DNA of 64,000 nucleotides from Pirellulaceae bacterium (GCA_023382975.1 JAHDXO010000009.1:124001-188000); one strand, 5' to 3'; shown: positions 1-9,655, counted from the stretch's first letter. The notes: generated by a model from the sequence alone, not told the origin. Program-made: numbers and translations.

Positions 1-1
1 A

Positions 2-46
2 CCGGAATTCCGCAAGGGCTGGGAACTGAAAGACATCTCGGTGTGA
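2..46 (+). CDS. C-terminal end of a protein cut by the window edge
   Basis: An open frame enters from the left edge and ends at the TGA at 44-46. Its last residues read [14 protein letters not shown]. The preceding gene runs in the same direction as the GH16-like gene that follows. Fourteen residues are too few to assign a family. Confidence 0.45.
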   Translation, partial: PEFRKGWELKDISV

Positions 47-107
47 TCCGCGTCCCGATGCTGACGCAGTGTGGCCTCGCAAACGAGCGGAAAGGAGCGA
101 ACCGCCC

Positions 108-1214
108 GTGCAGATTTTCAGTTTGATCTTGTTGGGGACGTTCTGCGTCGGCGAAGCCGGCCCGGGGCCGATGCCGGAGACCGCGCGACTGGTGGTCGAC
201 GAAGATTGGTCCAGCGGCCGGATCGATCCGGCAAGGTGGTACGTGTTGCGAAAACATTGGGGTGCCGGCAATCACGGAGTCGTGCCGGAGAACGTGCGGA
301 TTGATCGAGACATCGTGCAGGGCCACAATCGAAACGTGTTGGTCTGTACGGCGCACGGAGATCGGTACACCGGGCCGGTCAAGGGGCTCGGTGGTAACAC
401 GTCGCGGGTCGGCGGCGTTCTCGTGTCGAAGCCGTTCCTGGCTTCGGGACGCTACGAGGTCGTGATGCGAATCGGCCCGCCGCAGACGCGCGACGACGGC
501 CCTCCGGCTCTGCCGCATCCATCCGGCGCAGTCCCCGCGATCTGGACGTACGGGTATCGCTTTGTCCAGGTGGATCCGGCGCTGCAAGATCGGTTCGTGC
601 CGGACGCCCCGCTTTACAACCCGCACATGAAGGCCTACGGCACGGGCGCCAACGAGTACTGGTCCGAATTGGACTTTCCCGAATTCGGCAAGGAGGGCGA
701 TTTCTCCCGCGGACTGTATAACACGTTTTGCCAGAATCGGCACGAATCGCGCACCTTCGACGTCTCGTCAGCCACCGACGGTCGATATCATACGCTGACG
801 ACCGAGTGGCGTACCCGATTGCAGCCGCTGGCCGGCATCACCGACGCCCAGGTCGTCGAGTCGTTGGGCTACTGGTGGATTTGCGACGCGACCGTGCCGT
901 TCGAACGTTATCTGGGCAATCCGTTGAAGCGTTTGGGTCGGGACTCCTACGTCTTGTACAGCGGCCAGGAAGCCGTTCACTGGATCGACGGGCGCAAGAT
1001 CGGGGAGAACCGGCGCTACGTACCCGCCATGGCCGCCCAATTGAATCTGGGTGTCTGGCTGCCGCAGTGGGCCGGTCCCGCTCCGTGGGAAACGGCTGAG
1101 GTGCGATTCGCCTCGGTTCGCGTGTGGCAGTACGATGACCCGGGCGACGTCCGCGGAGTCCTGGTTGACGACATCACGGACAACTTTACCCCCGACGGCC
1201 ATCGACTGCCCTGA
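108..1214 (+). CDS. secreted GH16-like glycoside hydrolase (concanavalin-like fold)
   Basis: A 368-residue protein with the motif ELDFPE (E187, D189, E192), matching the ExDxxE signature of glycoside hydrolase family 16, whose first Glu is the nucleophile and last Glu the acid/base. The N-terminus is a short hydrophobic signal peptide ([10 protein letters not shown]). I chose GTG at 108 over GTG at 69 because AAAGGAG lies 10 bases upstream and the product then starts directly with the signal sequence. It probably acts on a polysaccharide outside the cytoplasm. The substrate cannot be read from sequence. The protein is divergent, so a carbohydrate-binding or inactive relative is possible. Confidence 0.7.
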   Translation: MQIFSLILLGTFCVGEAGPGPMPETARLVVDEDWSSGRIDPARWYVLRKHWGAGNHGVVPENVRIDRDIVQGHNRNVLVCTAHGDRYTGPVKGLGGNTSRVGGVLVSKPFLASGRYEVVMRIGPPQTRDDGPPALPHPSGAVPAIWTYGYRFVQVDPALQDRFVPDAPLYNPHMKAYGTGANEYWSELDFPEFGKEGDFSRGLYNTFCQNRHESRTFDVSSATDGRYHTLTTEWRTRLQPLAGITDAQVVESLGYWWICDATVPFERYLGNPLKRLGRDSYVLYSGQEAVHWIDGRKIGENRRYVPAMAAQLNLGVWLPQWAGPAPWETAEVRFASVRVWQYDDPGDVRGVLVDDITDNFTPDGHRLP

Positions 1215-1379
1215 CTCGCGGCTCGCGCGTTCTTGCCGATGCCGTCGTCACGAACAAGACGAGCGGCACAGATCGGATCGAACCTCTTGGAAAAAGGCGA
1301 ATCGACGAGGCGCACGCGAAGGAGCTAAGTCCCGAGATCGTTCGGACTTCGAGGGGGCGGTCGTCAACAGCCTTCGCTT

Positions 1380-2462
1380 CTATTTGCCCGGTGGTGTTTC
1401 TTGCGTCTGGGTTGCGTTGCCTGTTCTTATCGACGCCAATTCTTGGCGCGCGAACGCCTGCCACTGCTGGTCGAGCGTCTGGGCGTCTGGCACATCGGAA
1501 TGAACCCACAATCCGTACCGCAAACGCAGAGGGTTGTCCGGCGTGATCGTGATCGGACGGTCCAGCGTCAGGCAGATGCCCATCCAGCCGTTATTGCGAA
1601 CGTGAAATGGCGTGGGATGGCCTGGGTTGACTGGATGATCCATCAGCGCGATGCCGGCGGTGTGCTGGTTAGTGATCGGACCGCTGTAGTCGAGCCAGCG
1701 GGCGGGCTGGCGAAACGCCTCGGACTCGTTGCGGTGGCCCGAACTGTTGAGTATCCGGCCGCCCCCGTCGGTGACGCCGATCGTCTTGGCCATGCGCACG
1801 CCGATGGGTCCGAAGGGGGTCTTGCCGAGCGTCACCACGCTCCCTTCCGGTGCCTCGAATTGCAGATCGATCGTCAGCCACCACGAGTCGCCCTCGCCCG
1901 GCGAGACCGTGGCCCGGCGGCATTCGATCATCAAGGTCTTCCCTTGCGGATCGTTCCAGTGGTTGAGCGAACGCAGCGAGGCGTCCGCGGGACCGTCCTC
2001 GTATTGCAGTCCCGCGCGGCGCGTCTGATGGACGATCTGACCCGCGATCGGCCCGCCGTCGCGCCAGAAGTCGATGCCGTTGACGTCCTTGTGCGAGATC
2101 CAAACCGACGTCTGATGACTATGGCCAAGCGGATCCTCGGGCTGATTCGGATTCTCGGGTTGAATGGCCTGAGTCATCGACCGTCCCGGATCGCCTGGCA
2201 TGTTCATCCGCGTCAGCGACCGGCCCGCCGGACCGATGATTGGATACCAAAACGGCCGCCGCAACTGCGCGCCGAAGTGATAGCGGGTTAGTTCCCGTCC
2301 AACGTGTTCGAATGCCGCCTGATCGTACGGCAGCGGCAACACCTGCATGTCGGGAACCAGTTTGGCGCCAGGCAGCGGCGTCTCGGCGGCAGCAACGGAA
2401 ACAGAAACGACCGCAGCCACCGCGATCGCACCCAGCACGGTCAAAATCCTGTCACATGGCAT
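1380..2462 (-). CDS. PmoA-family (DUF6807) secreted protein
   Basis: A 360-residue protein with an N-terminal signal peptide (ILTVLGAIAVAAVVSVSVAAAE). The body has the features I associate with the PmoA / DUF6807 family common in planctomycetes: LGHSHQTSVWISHKDVNG, then FWRDGG, and a late ALMDHPVNPGHPTPFHVR segment. The family name comes from 'methane oxygenase PmoA' annotations, but these proteins are usually found with sugar-degradation genes and their function is unknown. The start at 2462 is supported by GGAGGG just upstream. It lies in a same-strand run with Gfo/Idh and PQQ-type genes, which suggests a carbohydrate-utilisation set. Confidence 0.75.
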   Translation of the reverse strand: MPCDRILTVLGAIAVAAVVSVSVAAAETPLPGAKLVPDMQVLPLPYDQAAFEHVGRELTRYHFGAQLRRPFWYPIIGPAGRSLTRMNMPGDPGRSMTQAIQPENPNQPEDPLGHSHQTSVWISHKDVNGIDFWRDGGPIAGQIVHQTRRAGLQYEDGPADASLRSLNHWNDPQGKTLMIECRRATVSPGEGDSWWLTIDLQFEAPEGSVVTLGKTPFGPIGVRMAKTIGVTDGGGRILNSSGHRNESEAFRQPARWLDYSGPITNQHTAGIALMDHPVNPGHPTPFHVRNNGWMGICLTLDRPITITPDNPLRLRYGLWVHSDVPDAQTLDQQWQAFARQELASIRTGNATQTQETPPGK

Positions 2463-2557
2463 GCTGCCCTCCGATTTCCAAAAAGGCAAGATAATGATTG
2501 ACAAAGGCAGGGTTTCCATTGCCTGCCCGCAAGTCGACATGTGCTCGTGGGATCGAA

Positions 2558-3997
2558 TCAAACTCGCTCCGGTAGCACAAACGGGGTGCGGTAGGGCCGG
2601 GTGAGCAGTTGGTCGGCGTCGGGATCGCCGACGAAACGTTCGGTTTGGGCGTCGAAGTGCAGCAGGCGACCGAGCCGGCACTTGGTGTCGGTCAATGTCA
2701 AACTCGCGGCGTCCGCCAGATGCTGCTTCATGTCCTCGAAAGATTCGTAGGCCCGTTTGTCGTCGCCAAAGGCCTGCGTGCGCGCGTCGAAGGGAACTTC
2801 ATCGCCGAGCCGGTACGAGATGTTGCCCAAGTGGGCCAGCAGCGCCGACCGATGGCCTTCGAGAATCTCGCCGTTCAGATCTTCCCGCCTTCGGCTGCGG
2901 ATGCAGTCGATGAAGTTCCGGAAATGGGGCCGTCCCAGGTCGGCAAACCCGCCGGCCGGCGCGCCGTCGATCGGCTCGCCCTCGTGTTGTCCCTTCGGAA
3001 AGAACTTCCCCTCTCGCACCAAGCCGTCGGTTGTGTGGAAGTCGACGGTCACTCGGACCGCGTCTCGGGTGACCAACCCGCGCTGCTCGCAGATCAACTT
3101 GACCTCCCCGCAGTCGAAGACGGTCAATTGGGTGTTGGGCGTCTGTCCCTGATCCTCGTAGCCGAAACGTCCGCCCAGGCTGAGGACGCTCTTCGGCGCC
3201 GCGTCGGACGGCATGGCCCACCGCGCAACGTCCAGTTGATGCGTACCGAGATTTCCGATCTCGCCGTTGCCGAAGTCCCACATCCAATGCCAGTCGTAAT
3301 GCACGAGATTGGTGCGGAACGGATGGGTCGGCGCCGGGCCAGTCCACAGATGGAAGTCAAGCTCCTTGGGCGGTTCCTGCGGACTGCGAATGCCGATGCT
3401 CTCGCGCGGGCGGTAGGTGTAGACGTAGGCGAGCAGCAGCTTGCCGAACTTCCCGTTGCGAATGTCGGTCGTCAGCCGGATGAACTTCGGATCGGACCGC
3501 CGTTGCGTGCCGTGCTGGACGATGCGATCGTATTTCCGCGCGGCCTCGACCAACTTGCGGCCTTCGGCGATACTGTGGCTGCACGGCTTTTCCACATGCA
3601 CGTCTTTGCCCGCCTGACAGGCCCAGATGGCCAACAGTGCGTGCCAATGGTTGGGCGTGACGATCGAGACCGCGTCGAGCGTCTGGTCGTCGAGCACGCG
3701 GCGGAAGTCCTGGACGCACTGCGGCGTGTTGCCGGCCAGCCTCTGCACTTCGGCGCTTCGGGACGCGAACAAACGGCTGTCCGGATCGACCAGGTACGCG
3801 ATCTCGACGTCTCGCATCTCACCGTAGGCCGTGATGTGCGCCTGACCGCGGCCGTTGATGCCGGCTACGGCGATCCGCACCCGGTCGTTGGCTCCCAGCA
3901 CGCGGCCCGAGGATCTCGTGCCCGAGATGGCGAAGGTCGCGGCGATGCCGCTCGCAGCGGCTTGCTTCAGAAAACTGCGGCGACTGTGCTGAAGCAT
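2558..3997 (-). CDS. Gfo/Idh/MocA family oxidoreductase, Tat-exported
   Basis: A 479-residue NAD(P)-dependent sugar dehydrogenase-type protein. The N-terminus has a twin-arginine signal (SRRSFLKQAAASG). A Rossmann stretch follows (VRIAVAGINGRGQAH), then the family's substrate/cofactor motif VHVEKPCSH with its catalytic-type Lys. Residues GNLGTHQLDVARWAM fit the C-terminal alpha/beta domain. Start at 3997 is chosen because AGGGAG precedes it by seven bases, and the extra nine upstream residues have no such site. The exported location is typical of the expanded planctomycete Gfo/Idh set. The substrate is unknown. Confidence 0.88.
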   Translation of the reverse strand: MLQHSRRSFLKQAAASGIAATFAISGTRSSGRVLGANDRVRIAVAGINGRGQAHITAYGEMRDVEIAYLVDPDSRLFASRSAEVQRLAGNTPQCVQDFRRVLDDQTLDAVSIVTPNHWHALLAIWACQAGKDVHVEKPCSHSIAEGRKLVEAARKYDRIVQHGTQRRSDPKFIRLTTDIRNGKFGKLLLAYVYTYRPRESIGIRSPQEPPKELDFHLWTGPAPTHPFRTNLVHYDWHWMWDFGNGEIGNLGTHQLDVARWAMPSDAAPKSVLSLGGRFGYEDQGQTPNTQLTVFDCGEVKLICEQRGLVTRDAVRVTVDFHTTDGLVREGKFFPKGQHEGEPIDGAPAGGFADLGRPHFRNFIDCIRSRRREDLNGEILEGHRSALLAHLGNISYRLGDEVPFDARTQAFGDDKRAYESFEDMKQHLADAASLTLTDTKCRLGRLLHFDAQTERFVGDPDADQLLTRPYRTPFVLPERV

Positions 3998-4036
3998 CGA
4001 GGGGCTCCCTGGGGAAAAATCCAACGGGGTCGGGCG

Positions 4037-5404
4037 TCACGGCGCATCTTGACGGATGCAATACACTCGGGCCGAAGTGCGCAGCAGCAGTCGGTCTCCC
4101 ACGATCGCCGGTGTCGCCATGCACATGTCGTCCTCGGCCAGCTTGTTGGTGTGCAACAGTTCGAATTCGTCACCGGAACGAAAAACAAACGTCACGCCGT
4201 CCTCGTCCAGGCAAAAGACCTTGCCGTCGTAGGCCCAGGGCGACACGGTGAAGTGGCGGCCCTGCGGGATTCGCTCGCGTTCGAACACCGGCTCGCCCGT
4301 CAACGCCCGAAAGCAGGCGAACATGCTGCGGTCGTACAGCACGTACACGCGCCCGTCGTACAGCAGCGTCGTCGGGTTGTACGGTGCGGCAGTCGGCTGG
4401 CACCAAGCGACGAACCGATTGCTGGTCTGGCCGGGTTCGAGGGAAATATCGCCCGACGCACCCGCGCGAATCGCGTACAGGGGTCGCAGCTTGTCGTTGA
4501 CATAACCCGAACTGACGTACAACAGGCCGTTGTCCGCGTACGGCGTCGCGATCGTGATGCTCGACATGCCCGTGAACCACCACAGCAAGTTCCCGTCCAG
4601 ATCGTAGGAGCGAACCTTGCCGGTGCCCGCGGTGACGATTTCCGTGCGCCGATCGTTCTGCCAAACCAGCGGCGTGGACCAGTTGCTTGCTTTGTCGCGA
4701 TCGACGCGCCAGACCTGCTCGCCCGTACGCTTGTCCAGGCACATCAGATACGATTGCTCGTCGTTGTCGTTCAGAATGTACAAGCGGTCGCCATGCAGCA
4801 CCGGCGACGCCGCCGTGCCCCAGCCGTTCCGAGTGGCCCGCGGTTCGAATCGCTTGGACCACACCAAGCTACCTTCGAGGTCCAGGCAGTACAGCCCCAG
4901 GTTGCCGAAGTAGGCGTAAACCCGCTCGCCATCCGTGACCGGCGTTTCCGAAGCGTAGCTGTTCTTCAGGTGGATCGGGCTGTCCGGCCGCCCCAGTTGG
5001 ACGGTCTGCTCCCAACGCGTCTTGCCGGAGTCGAGATCCAAGCAGATCGCCTTGTACTCCAGTTGCACGTCCGGCGGCTCCGGCCGGTTGCCGCCGAAGT
5101 ACAGTCCCTTGATCGGTTGTTCCAACTCGCCGCTGTTCACCGCCGTCGTCAAGAATACCTGCTGCCCCCAGACGATCGGCGACGACCACCCGCGTCCCGG
5201 CACATCCGTCTTCCAGGCGATGTTCTCGTCGACGGACCAACGGTCGGGCAGGTTCCGGCCGCTCGCGACGCCCCGAGCCTCCGGTCCTCGGAACTGCGGC
5301 CAGTACACTCGCGTCTGTCCGAGCAGCACGGGCTGCGAACACAGCAAGAGAACAACGGCAAGTAGCGGAGACGCGGTCTCCGCCGCGTGGCTGGTTCTGG
5401 TCAT
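4037..5404 (-). CDS. secreted PQQ-binding-like beta-propeller protein
   Basis: A 455-residue protein with a signal peptide (LLAVVLLLCSQPVLLGQ) followed by the planctomycete motif WPQFRGPEARGVA and repeated beta-propeller blades (for example AICLDLDSGKTRWEQ, YCLDLEGSLVWSK, LMCLDKRTGEQVWR). This is the PQQ-repeat/BamB-like fold. Whether it binds PQQ or is purely structural cannot be seen. AGGAGA upstream of the ATG at 5404 supports the start. It lies between two Gfo/Idh genes on the same strand, 39 bases upstream of the next one, consistent with co-transcription. Confidence 0.85.
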   Translation of the reverse strand: MTRTSHAAETASPLLAVVLLLCSQPVLLGQTRVYWPQFRGPEARGVASGRNLPDRWSVDENIAWKTDVPGRGWSSPIVWGQQVFLTTAVNSGELEQPIKGLYFGGNRPEPPDVQLEYKAICLDLDSGKTRWEQTVQLGRPDSPIHLKNSYASETPVTDGERVYAYFGNLGLYCLDLEGSLVWSKRFEPRATRNGWGTAASPVLHGDRLYILNDNDEQSYLMCLDKRTGEQVWRVDRDKASNWSTPLVWQNDRRTEIVTAGTGKVRSYDLDGNLLWWFTGMSSITIATPYADNGLLYVSSGYVNDKLRPLYAIRAGASGDISLEPGQTSNRFVAWCQPTAAPYNPTTLLYDGRVYVLYDRSMFACFRALTGEPVFERERIPQGRHFTVSPWAYDGKVFCLDEDGVTFVFRSGDEFELLHTNKLAEDDMCMATPAIVGDRLLLRTSARVYCIRQDAP

Positions 5405-5446
5405 CGATTTTCTCCTCGCAAGAAGCCTCTTGCGGCAAGAGTAAGG

Positions 5447-6538
5447 TTATTCCGGCGGGTATCCGCTGGCCGCCAGCAGGACTTCCTGCACCATCCGATC
5501 ATGCCCCGGCGGATAAGGATTCGCCATGTCCCCCCGTACAATACGGGCCAATTCGATCAGTTGGTCGTCGTACCGTCCAGGCATCGGTGGCAGCGCGACT
5601 TCCTGATAGCCTGATTGGAACGAATCGCGGGGTCGAGACAAGGCGAGCCGTAATTGCGGCGGTTCCAGGGGCTGGATTTCGATGGTTCCCTCGGTGCCGC
5701 AGACCACGAATTGCCGTCGCTTGTATCCCTCGACTTCGATCACCGAAGTTCGCACGGTGGCCGTCGCCCGCGGGTATTCGAGCACGGCCAGTCCGTTGTC
5801 GTGCAGGCCAGCGGGCTCTGGCAGCGTCTGACGCTGGAACGGAGTGACCGTCTCGGGCTTGCCCATCATGGCCACCAACAGATCGATCAGATGGCAGCCG
5901 AAAATATACATGGCTCCGCCGCGGAACTGCGACAGCCAGCGGCGATAGGGCGCGCCGTCCAAACGGCTCATGGCGCTATGCACTTCGAAGACATCGCCGA
6001 GCCAGCCCTGGCGGACCGCGTTCAGACAGAATTGTACTGCCGGGTTGTTGCGGTACATGTAGCCCATCTGCACCGTCAGCGATTTTCGTTCTGCAGTGTC
6101 GAGCACTTTCTCAAACGCCTCGAGTGATTCGCCGCCCGGCTTGTCCAAGTGCAGATGCATCCCGGCGTCGAGACAGCGTGCGGCGGTAGACACCAGATCG
6201 CAGACATCGGTTTCCACCGCCACGACCGCGAGACCCTTGGTGTTCAGCAACTGCTCCTCGGTCATCCACGTCAGGTCGCGGTACGCGGGATCGTTACCTC
6301 GCTTCTTGAGCCACTCGGGATCCGGTTCGACGACGCCGACCACCTCGTATTGGTCCTTCAACTTGCGGAAGGTGGCCATTTTGGCCGAGGCATGATTGTG
6401 GCCGATGCCGATCTGGCCCACCTTGATTCGCTCGTTGGGCAACGTGGCCGCTCGTCCGGGCGAACCGAGCCACTGCGTGGCCGCAGCCGCCGCGCCAACC
6501 GCACCGGTCAAGAAACACCGCCGATTGTAGTTGCTCAT
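5447..6538 (-). CDS. Gfo/Idh/MocA family oxidoreductase
   Basis: A 363-residue oxidoreductase. The N-terminus (YNRRCFLTGAVGAAAAATQW) is a Tat-like signal. The nucleotide-binding domain begins IKVGQIGIGHNHAS. The conserved HLDKPGG motif carries the lysine typical of the family, and GCHLIDLLVAMMG lies in the C-terminal domain. An upstream extension is open, but start 6538 puts the Tat signal at the N-terminus. Its ribosome binding site is weak. It heads the same-strand group with the PQQ-like and second Gfo/Idh genes. The substrate is unknown. Confidence 0.85.
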   Translation of the reverse strand: MSNYNRRCFLTGAVGAAAAATQWLGSPGRAATLPNERIKVGQIGIGHNHASAKMATFRKLKDQYEVVGVVEPDPEWLKKRGNDPAYRDLTWMTEEQLLNTKGLAVVAVETDVCDLVSTAARCLDAGMHLHLDKPGGESLEAFEKVLDTAERKSLTVQMGYMYRNNPAVQFCLNAVRQGWLGDVFEVHSAMSRLDGAPYRRWLSQFRGGAMYIFGCHLIDLLVAMMGKPETVTPFQRQTLPEPAGLHDNGLAVLEYPRATATVRTSVIEVEGYKRRQFVVCGTEGTIEIQPLEPPQLRLALSRPRDSFQSGYQEVALPPMPGRYDDQLIELARIVRGDMANPYPPGHDRMVQEVLLAASGYPPE

Positions 6539-6977
6539 CTTGACTGCCCGTATGTGTGGAGCCCCGCCGGAAACGCCCGGGCTGGACATCGCGGATCGCG
6601 ATCTCATTGCTCGCCGCATTGCGATTCTGGATGATCCGGGGCTCATGATCAAGGCGCCCACGTGAAACTCGAGACGCAGACCGCTCGGCCCGAACGTGTT
6701 GCGCGCAGCGAGGCGGAGAAGAAATTGGAAGCGACTTTCTGGCACCCCTGCCCCTTGCATCGCTCGAGAGGATACAATTTCGGTGCCGCCGTTGGCAGGC
6801 GACGGGGAAGAGATGTGTCAACTAGTTCAATCTCTTGACAGTCCTGGCCGTTGGAGTCGAAGTCCCCGCAGATGAAGTGGTCGCGTCTACTCGTGCCACT
6901 GATCCATGCGAGACTACGACGAAACGTGAACGAAGACGCTTGCTCGACGGTAGGACTGTGGCTTGGGGGAGCTTTCG
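6539..6977. other. 439-base intergenic region between divergent genes
   Basis: This gap separates the minus-strand oxidoreductase from the plus-strand AlbA_2/ParA pair. A TTGACA hexamer lies at 6835-6840 but I see no convincing -10 element at the right distance. I recognise no RNA gene, repeat or coding remnant. Confidence 0.4.
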
Positions 6978-8168
6978 ATGATGGGCGAAACGGAATTGCG
7001 AGGTCTACTGGCTGACCTCGAGTCGGACCGGGTGGAACGTACTGTTTCGACCGACGACACGGACAAGTTCTGCGAAGCCATCTGCGCCTTCGCCAACGAC
7101 ATGCCGGGCAATAATCTGCCGGGATACCTGATACTGGGAGTTCGCGACAAGGACGGCGCTATCGTCGGCGTCCATGTTACTGACGATCTCCTCAAGAAAC
7201 TGTCCAACTACGCCGATTCGGGGCAGATCGTTCCCTTGCCGTCAATCACGGTGCAGAAGCAGTCACTTCCGGAAGGTGATCTGGTAGTCGTTGAAGTGAC
7301 ACCATCTGACCTACCTCCGCTTCGCTACAGGGGACGAGTGTGGATTCGTCGCGGCCCCCGGAAGGCAATTGCCAATGAACAGGAAGAGCGGATTCTGACC
7401 GAGAAACGTACGCATCACGCTCGAACGTTCGACTTGCGGCCATGCCGAGGCTGCGGTCAAGACGACTTGGCCATGGAACTGTTCCAACTGACGTACCGAA
7501 ACGCGGCAGTGGCACCCGACTTGATCGCGGAGAACGGCCGCGACATGATGCTTCAGATGGCGTCCCTGGGCTTCTGGTGCGTAAGGGAGCAATGTGCCAC
7601 GAATGCGGGTGCAATCCTATTTGCGGAAAACCCATTGATTTGGTTCCCTGGAGCAGCAATCCAGTACGTCCGATTCGCCGGGGACGGCTTGGATAGCGAA
7701 CCAGTCGATGAGCGACGATTTGCGGGCGACCTGATCACTACGTTACGCGAACTCGATGCATTCTTGAAGACGGTTTTTCACGCTCGGCCTGAACCAGTAA
7801 CACCGCTACAGGAGGCCCTGCGGGTTCCCTATCCGGCTCCGGCAGTTCGGGAATTGCTCATGAACGCGGTGATGCATCGCGATTACGAGTCGAATGCGCC
7901 GATACGTTTCTATTGGTTCAGGGACCGCGTCGAGATCCAGAACCCCGGGGGGCTTTACGGCGCCGTTACGCCGGAGACTTTTCCGGACCAGAATGACTAC
8001 CGTAATCCAAAACTGGCCGAGGCGATGAAGACGCTGGGCTATGTGAATACGTTCGGTCGCGGAATTGCTCGTACGCAACGCGCGCTGGCAGAGAACGGGA
8101 ACCCGCCAGCGGAATTTGATGTGAGCCAACGCACGTTTTTCCTCGCCGTAGTGCGGGAGGCGCAGTAA
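6978..8168 (+). CDS. AlbA_2 (Schlafen-type) plus HATPase_c_4 'RecG-like' protein
   Basis: A 396-residue protein. The N-terminal part (about residues 1-150) matches the AlbA_2/Schlafen fold: YLILGVRDKDGAIVGV, LVVVEVTPSDLPPLRYRGRV and a following IRRGPRKAIA. The C-terminal half carries the GHKL-ATPase N-box RELLMNAVMHRDY found in proteins often annotated as 'ATP-dependent DNA helicase RecG-like', which are not helicases. Start ATG 6978 follows GGGGGAG by seven bases. The stop overlaps the next gene (TAATG), so the two are translationally coupled. Such proteins are regulators or accessory defence components. The true role is not shown here. Confidence 0.8.
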   Translation: MMGETELRGLLADLESDRVERTVSTDDTDKFCEAICAFANDMPGNNLPGYLILGVRDKDGAIVGVHVTDDLLKKLSNYADSGQIVPLPSITVQKQSLPEGDLVVVEVTPSDLPPLRYRGRVWIRRGPRKAIANEQEERILTEKRTHHARTFDLRPCRGCGQDDLAMELFQLTYRNAAVAPDLIAENGRDMMLQMASLGFWCVREQCATNAGAILFAENPLIWFPGAAIQYVRFAGDGLDSEPVDERRFAGDLITTLRELDAFLKTVFHARPEPVTPLQEALRVPYPAPAVRELLMNAVMHRDYESNAPIRFYWFRDRVEIQNPGGLYGAVTPETFPDQNDYRNPKLAEAMKTLGYVNTFGRGIARTQRALAENGNPPAEFDVSQRTFFLAVVREAQ

Positions 8169-9154
8169 TGAAGACAATTGCCTTTTTCAACAACAAAGGC
8201 GGCGTCGGAAAGACGACTTTGGTCTACCATGTTGCCTGGATGTGTCACGAGCTTGGCCACAGAGTGCTGGCGGTCGACCTCGATCCCCAGGCGAATCTCA
8301 CAACGATGTTTATCGACGAGGAAAAGTTGGAGACCCTCTGGCCGGAAGAAGGCAAGAACCGCAGCATCCTGTCCTGCATTTCGCCCATCCTTGATGGACT
8401 CGGCGACATCTCGGATGCTCCCATCCAGAATATCCGAGCGGGCCTGCACGTGATCCCAGGTGACCTTGGATTGTCGCAGTTCGAGGACAAACTATCAGAC
8501 AGTTGGCCCCGATGCTTGGATGGCGACAAGGCGGCATTCCGGGTTCTCACGGCGTTCTACCGGATTGTCCGTCGCGCCGCGGAGTCGGTGAACGCCGAGG
8601 TCGTGTTGATGGACGTGGGCCCGAATCTGGGCGCGATCAACCGCGCGGTTCTGATCGCCTCCGAGCACGTGGTGATGCCGTTGGCCCCAGGCTTGTTCTC
8701 CTTGCAGGGCTTACGGAACCTCGGACCGACGCTGCACGCTTGGCGAGAAAGCTGGAACCAGCGATTGAAGGCCAAGCCGCCGGACTTGGATATTGCCATG
8801 CCTACCGGGGCAATGCGGCCAACTGGCTACGTCGTCATGCAGCACGTCGAGCGCAAGAGCCGGCCGGTCAAGGCGTACCAGCGCTGGGTTGCGAAGATCC
8901 CTGAGATCTATGAACGATACGTTCTGCGGCACGCAACCTGCGTCGAAGACGCGGAAACGGATTCGAACCGCATCGGGTTCATCAAGAACTACCAAAGTCT
9001 GATGCCACTGGCCGAAGACGCTCGCAAACCCGTTTTCAAGCTCACGCCGGCGGACGGGGCCATTGGGGCGCACGCGGCCGCGGTCTCCAAGTGCTACCTG
9101 GATTTCGAGTATCTCACTTCCGCGATTCTCACGAGGACTGGCGGAACGCCATAG
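8168..9154 (+). CDS. ParA/Soj-type P-loop ATPase
   Basis: A 328-residue MinD/ParA-superfamily ATPase with the deviant Walker A KGGVGKTT (residues 10-17), the A-prime-like motif VDLDPQANLT and the Walker B-like VLMDVGPNLG. The C-terminal third is longer than in plasmid ParA proteins and I do not recognise it. There is no parB or centromere-like repeat beside it. The start codon overlaps the stop of the AlbA_2/HATPase gene, so the pair forms one unit. The lack of a partition partner argues against chromosome or plasmid segregation. A sensing or defence ATPase is more likely, but this is inference. Confidence 0.85.
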   Translation: MKTIAFFNNKGGVGKTTLVYHVAWMCHELGHRVLAVDLDPQANLTTMFIDEEKLETLWPEEGKNRSILSCISPILDGLGDISDAPIQNIRAGLHVIPGDLGLSQFEDKLSDSWPRCLDGDKAAFRVLTAFYRIVRRAAESVNAEVVLMDVGPNLGAINRAVLIASEHVVMPLAPGLFSLQGLRNLGPTLHAWRESWNQRLKAKPPDLDIAMPTGAMRPTGYVVMQHVERKSRPVKAYQRWVAKIPEIYERYVLRHATCVEDAETDSNRIGFIKNYQSLMPLAEDARKPVFKLTPADGAIGAHAAAVSKCYLDFEYLTSAILTRTGGTP

Positions 9155-9249
9155 GCAGGCCGTGTTTCGCAATGGCTTACGGCAGCAGACGCGGGGTTGG
9201 AGCTCACGGCTTAGCGTCTATGGGCTACGGGGACGTCAGCCGCCTCAAA

Positions 9250-9423
9250 AACGCTGGAGCGGCGTGAGGAGATTTCGAGGGTCTGCTGGTCCAGGATCTG
9301 TCCGCCTCGCAGCTCGCGCGCATCCAGCCGAACGACGTGGTCGGAATCGTTCAGCCCCTACCACGTAGGAGCGACCAGCGGCTTGTCGGCCGAGGCGTGC
9401 GAGAGGAAGCTCTTCATGGGCAT
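9250..9423 (-). pseudogene. decayed TIR-domain remnant
   Basis: On the minus strand the frame starting at 9423 reads MPMKSFLSHASADKPLVAP and stops after 21 residues at 9358. 'FLSHASADK' is the usual first strand and BB-proximal motif of bacterial TIR domains. About 17 bases further on another frame reads VVRLDARELRGGQIL (near 9303-9347), similar to the 'LDxxELRxGxxL' strand of TIR domains. The pieces are out of frame with each other and nothing longer is open. I read this as the eroded 5' end of a TIR gene. The left limit is approximate. Confidence 0.45.
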
Positions 9424-9655
9424 CCCAGGATCGGAGACAACGAGCGAATCGAATCGTTCAACGTCGCCGTCCGCGATGCAAGCACCCGACCGATTCACCG
9501 GGCGTTTCTTGTGGCTGCCCCATTTGCGAACTCGCCACGCTTCCAGTTGCCGGTCTCTTCACCCTCGAGCCCCCTTTCATCGCGTGAAAGAGGACTATGT
9601 TGGTGCCTTGTAATCGACCGAATACGAACGGTTTCGAGAAGCCGCGTAGGCGTTG
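9424..9655. other. non-coding stretch between TIR remnant and lipoprotein gene
   Basis: Nothing recognisable is seen here. Short open frames on both strands lack ribosome binding sites and recognisable motifs. Together with the TIR remnant it makes the 9155-9655 gap the debris end of the AlbA_2/ParA islet. Confidence 0.4.

Noticed and set aside
2609..5365. Very long open frame on the plus strand opposite the Gfo/Idh and PQQ-type genes
   Set aside because: It lies antisense to two well-supported genes, has no recognisable motif and reflects the absence of stop codons in high-GC coding DNA.
8168..9154. Chromosome or plasmid partition locus because of the ParA-like ATPase
   Set aside because: No parB or centromere-like repeats nearby, and the gene is coupled to an AlbA_2/HATPase gene instead.
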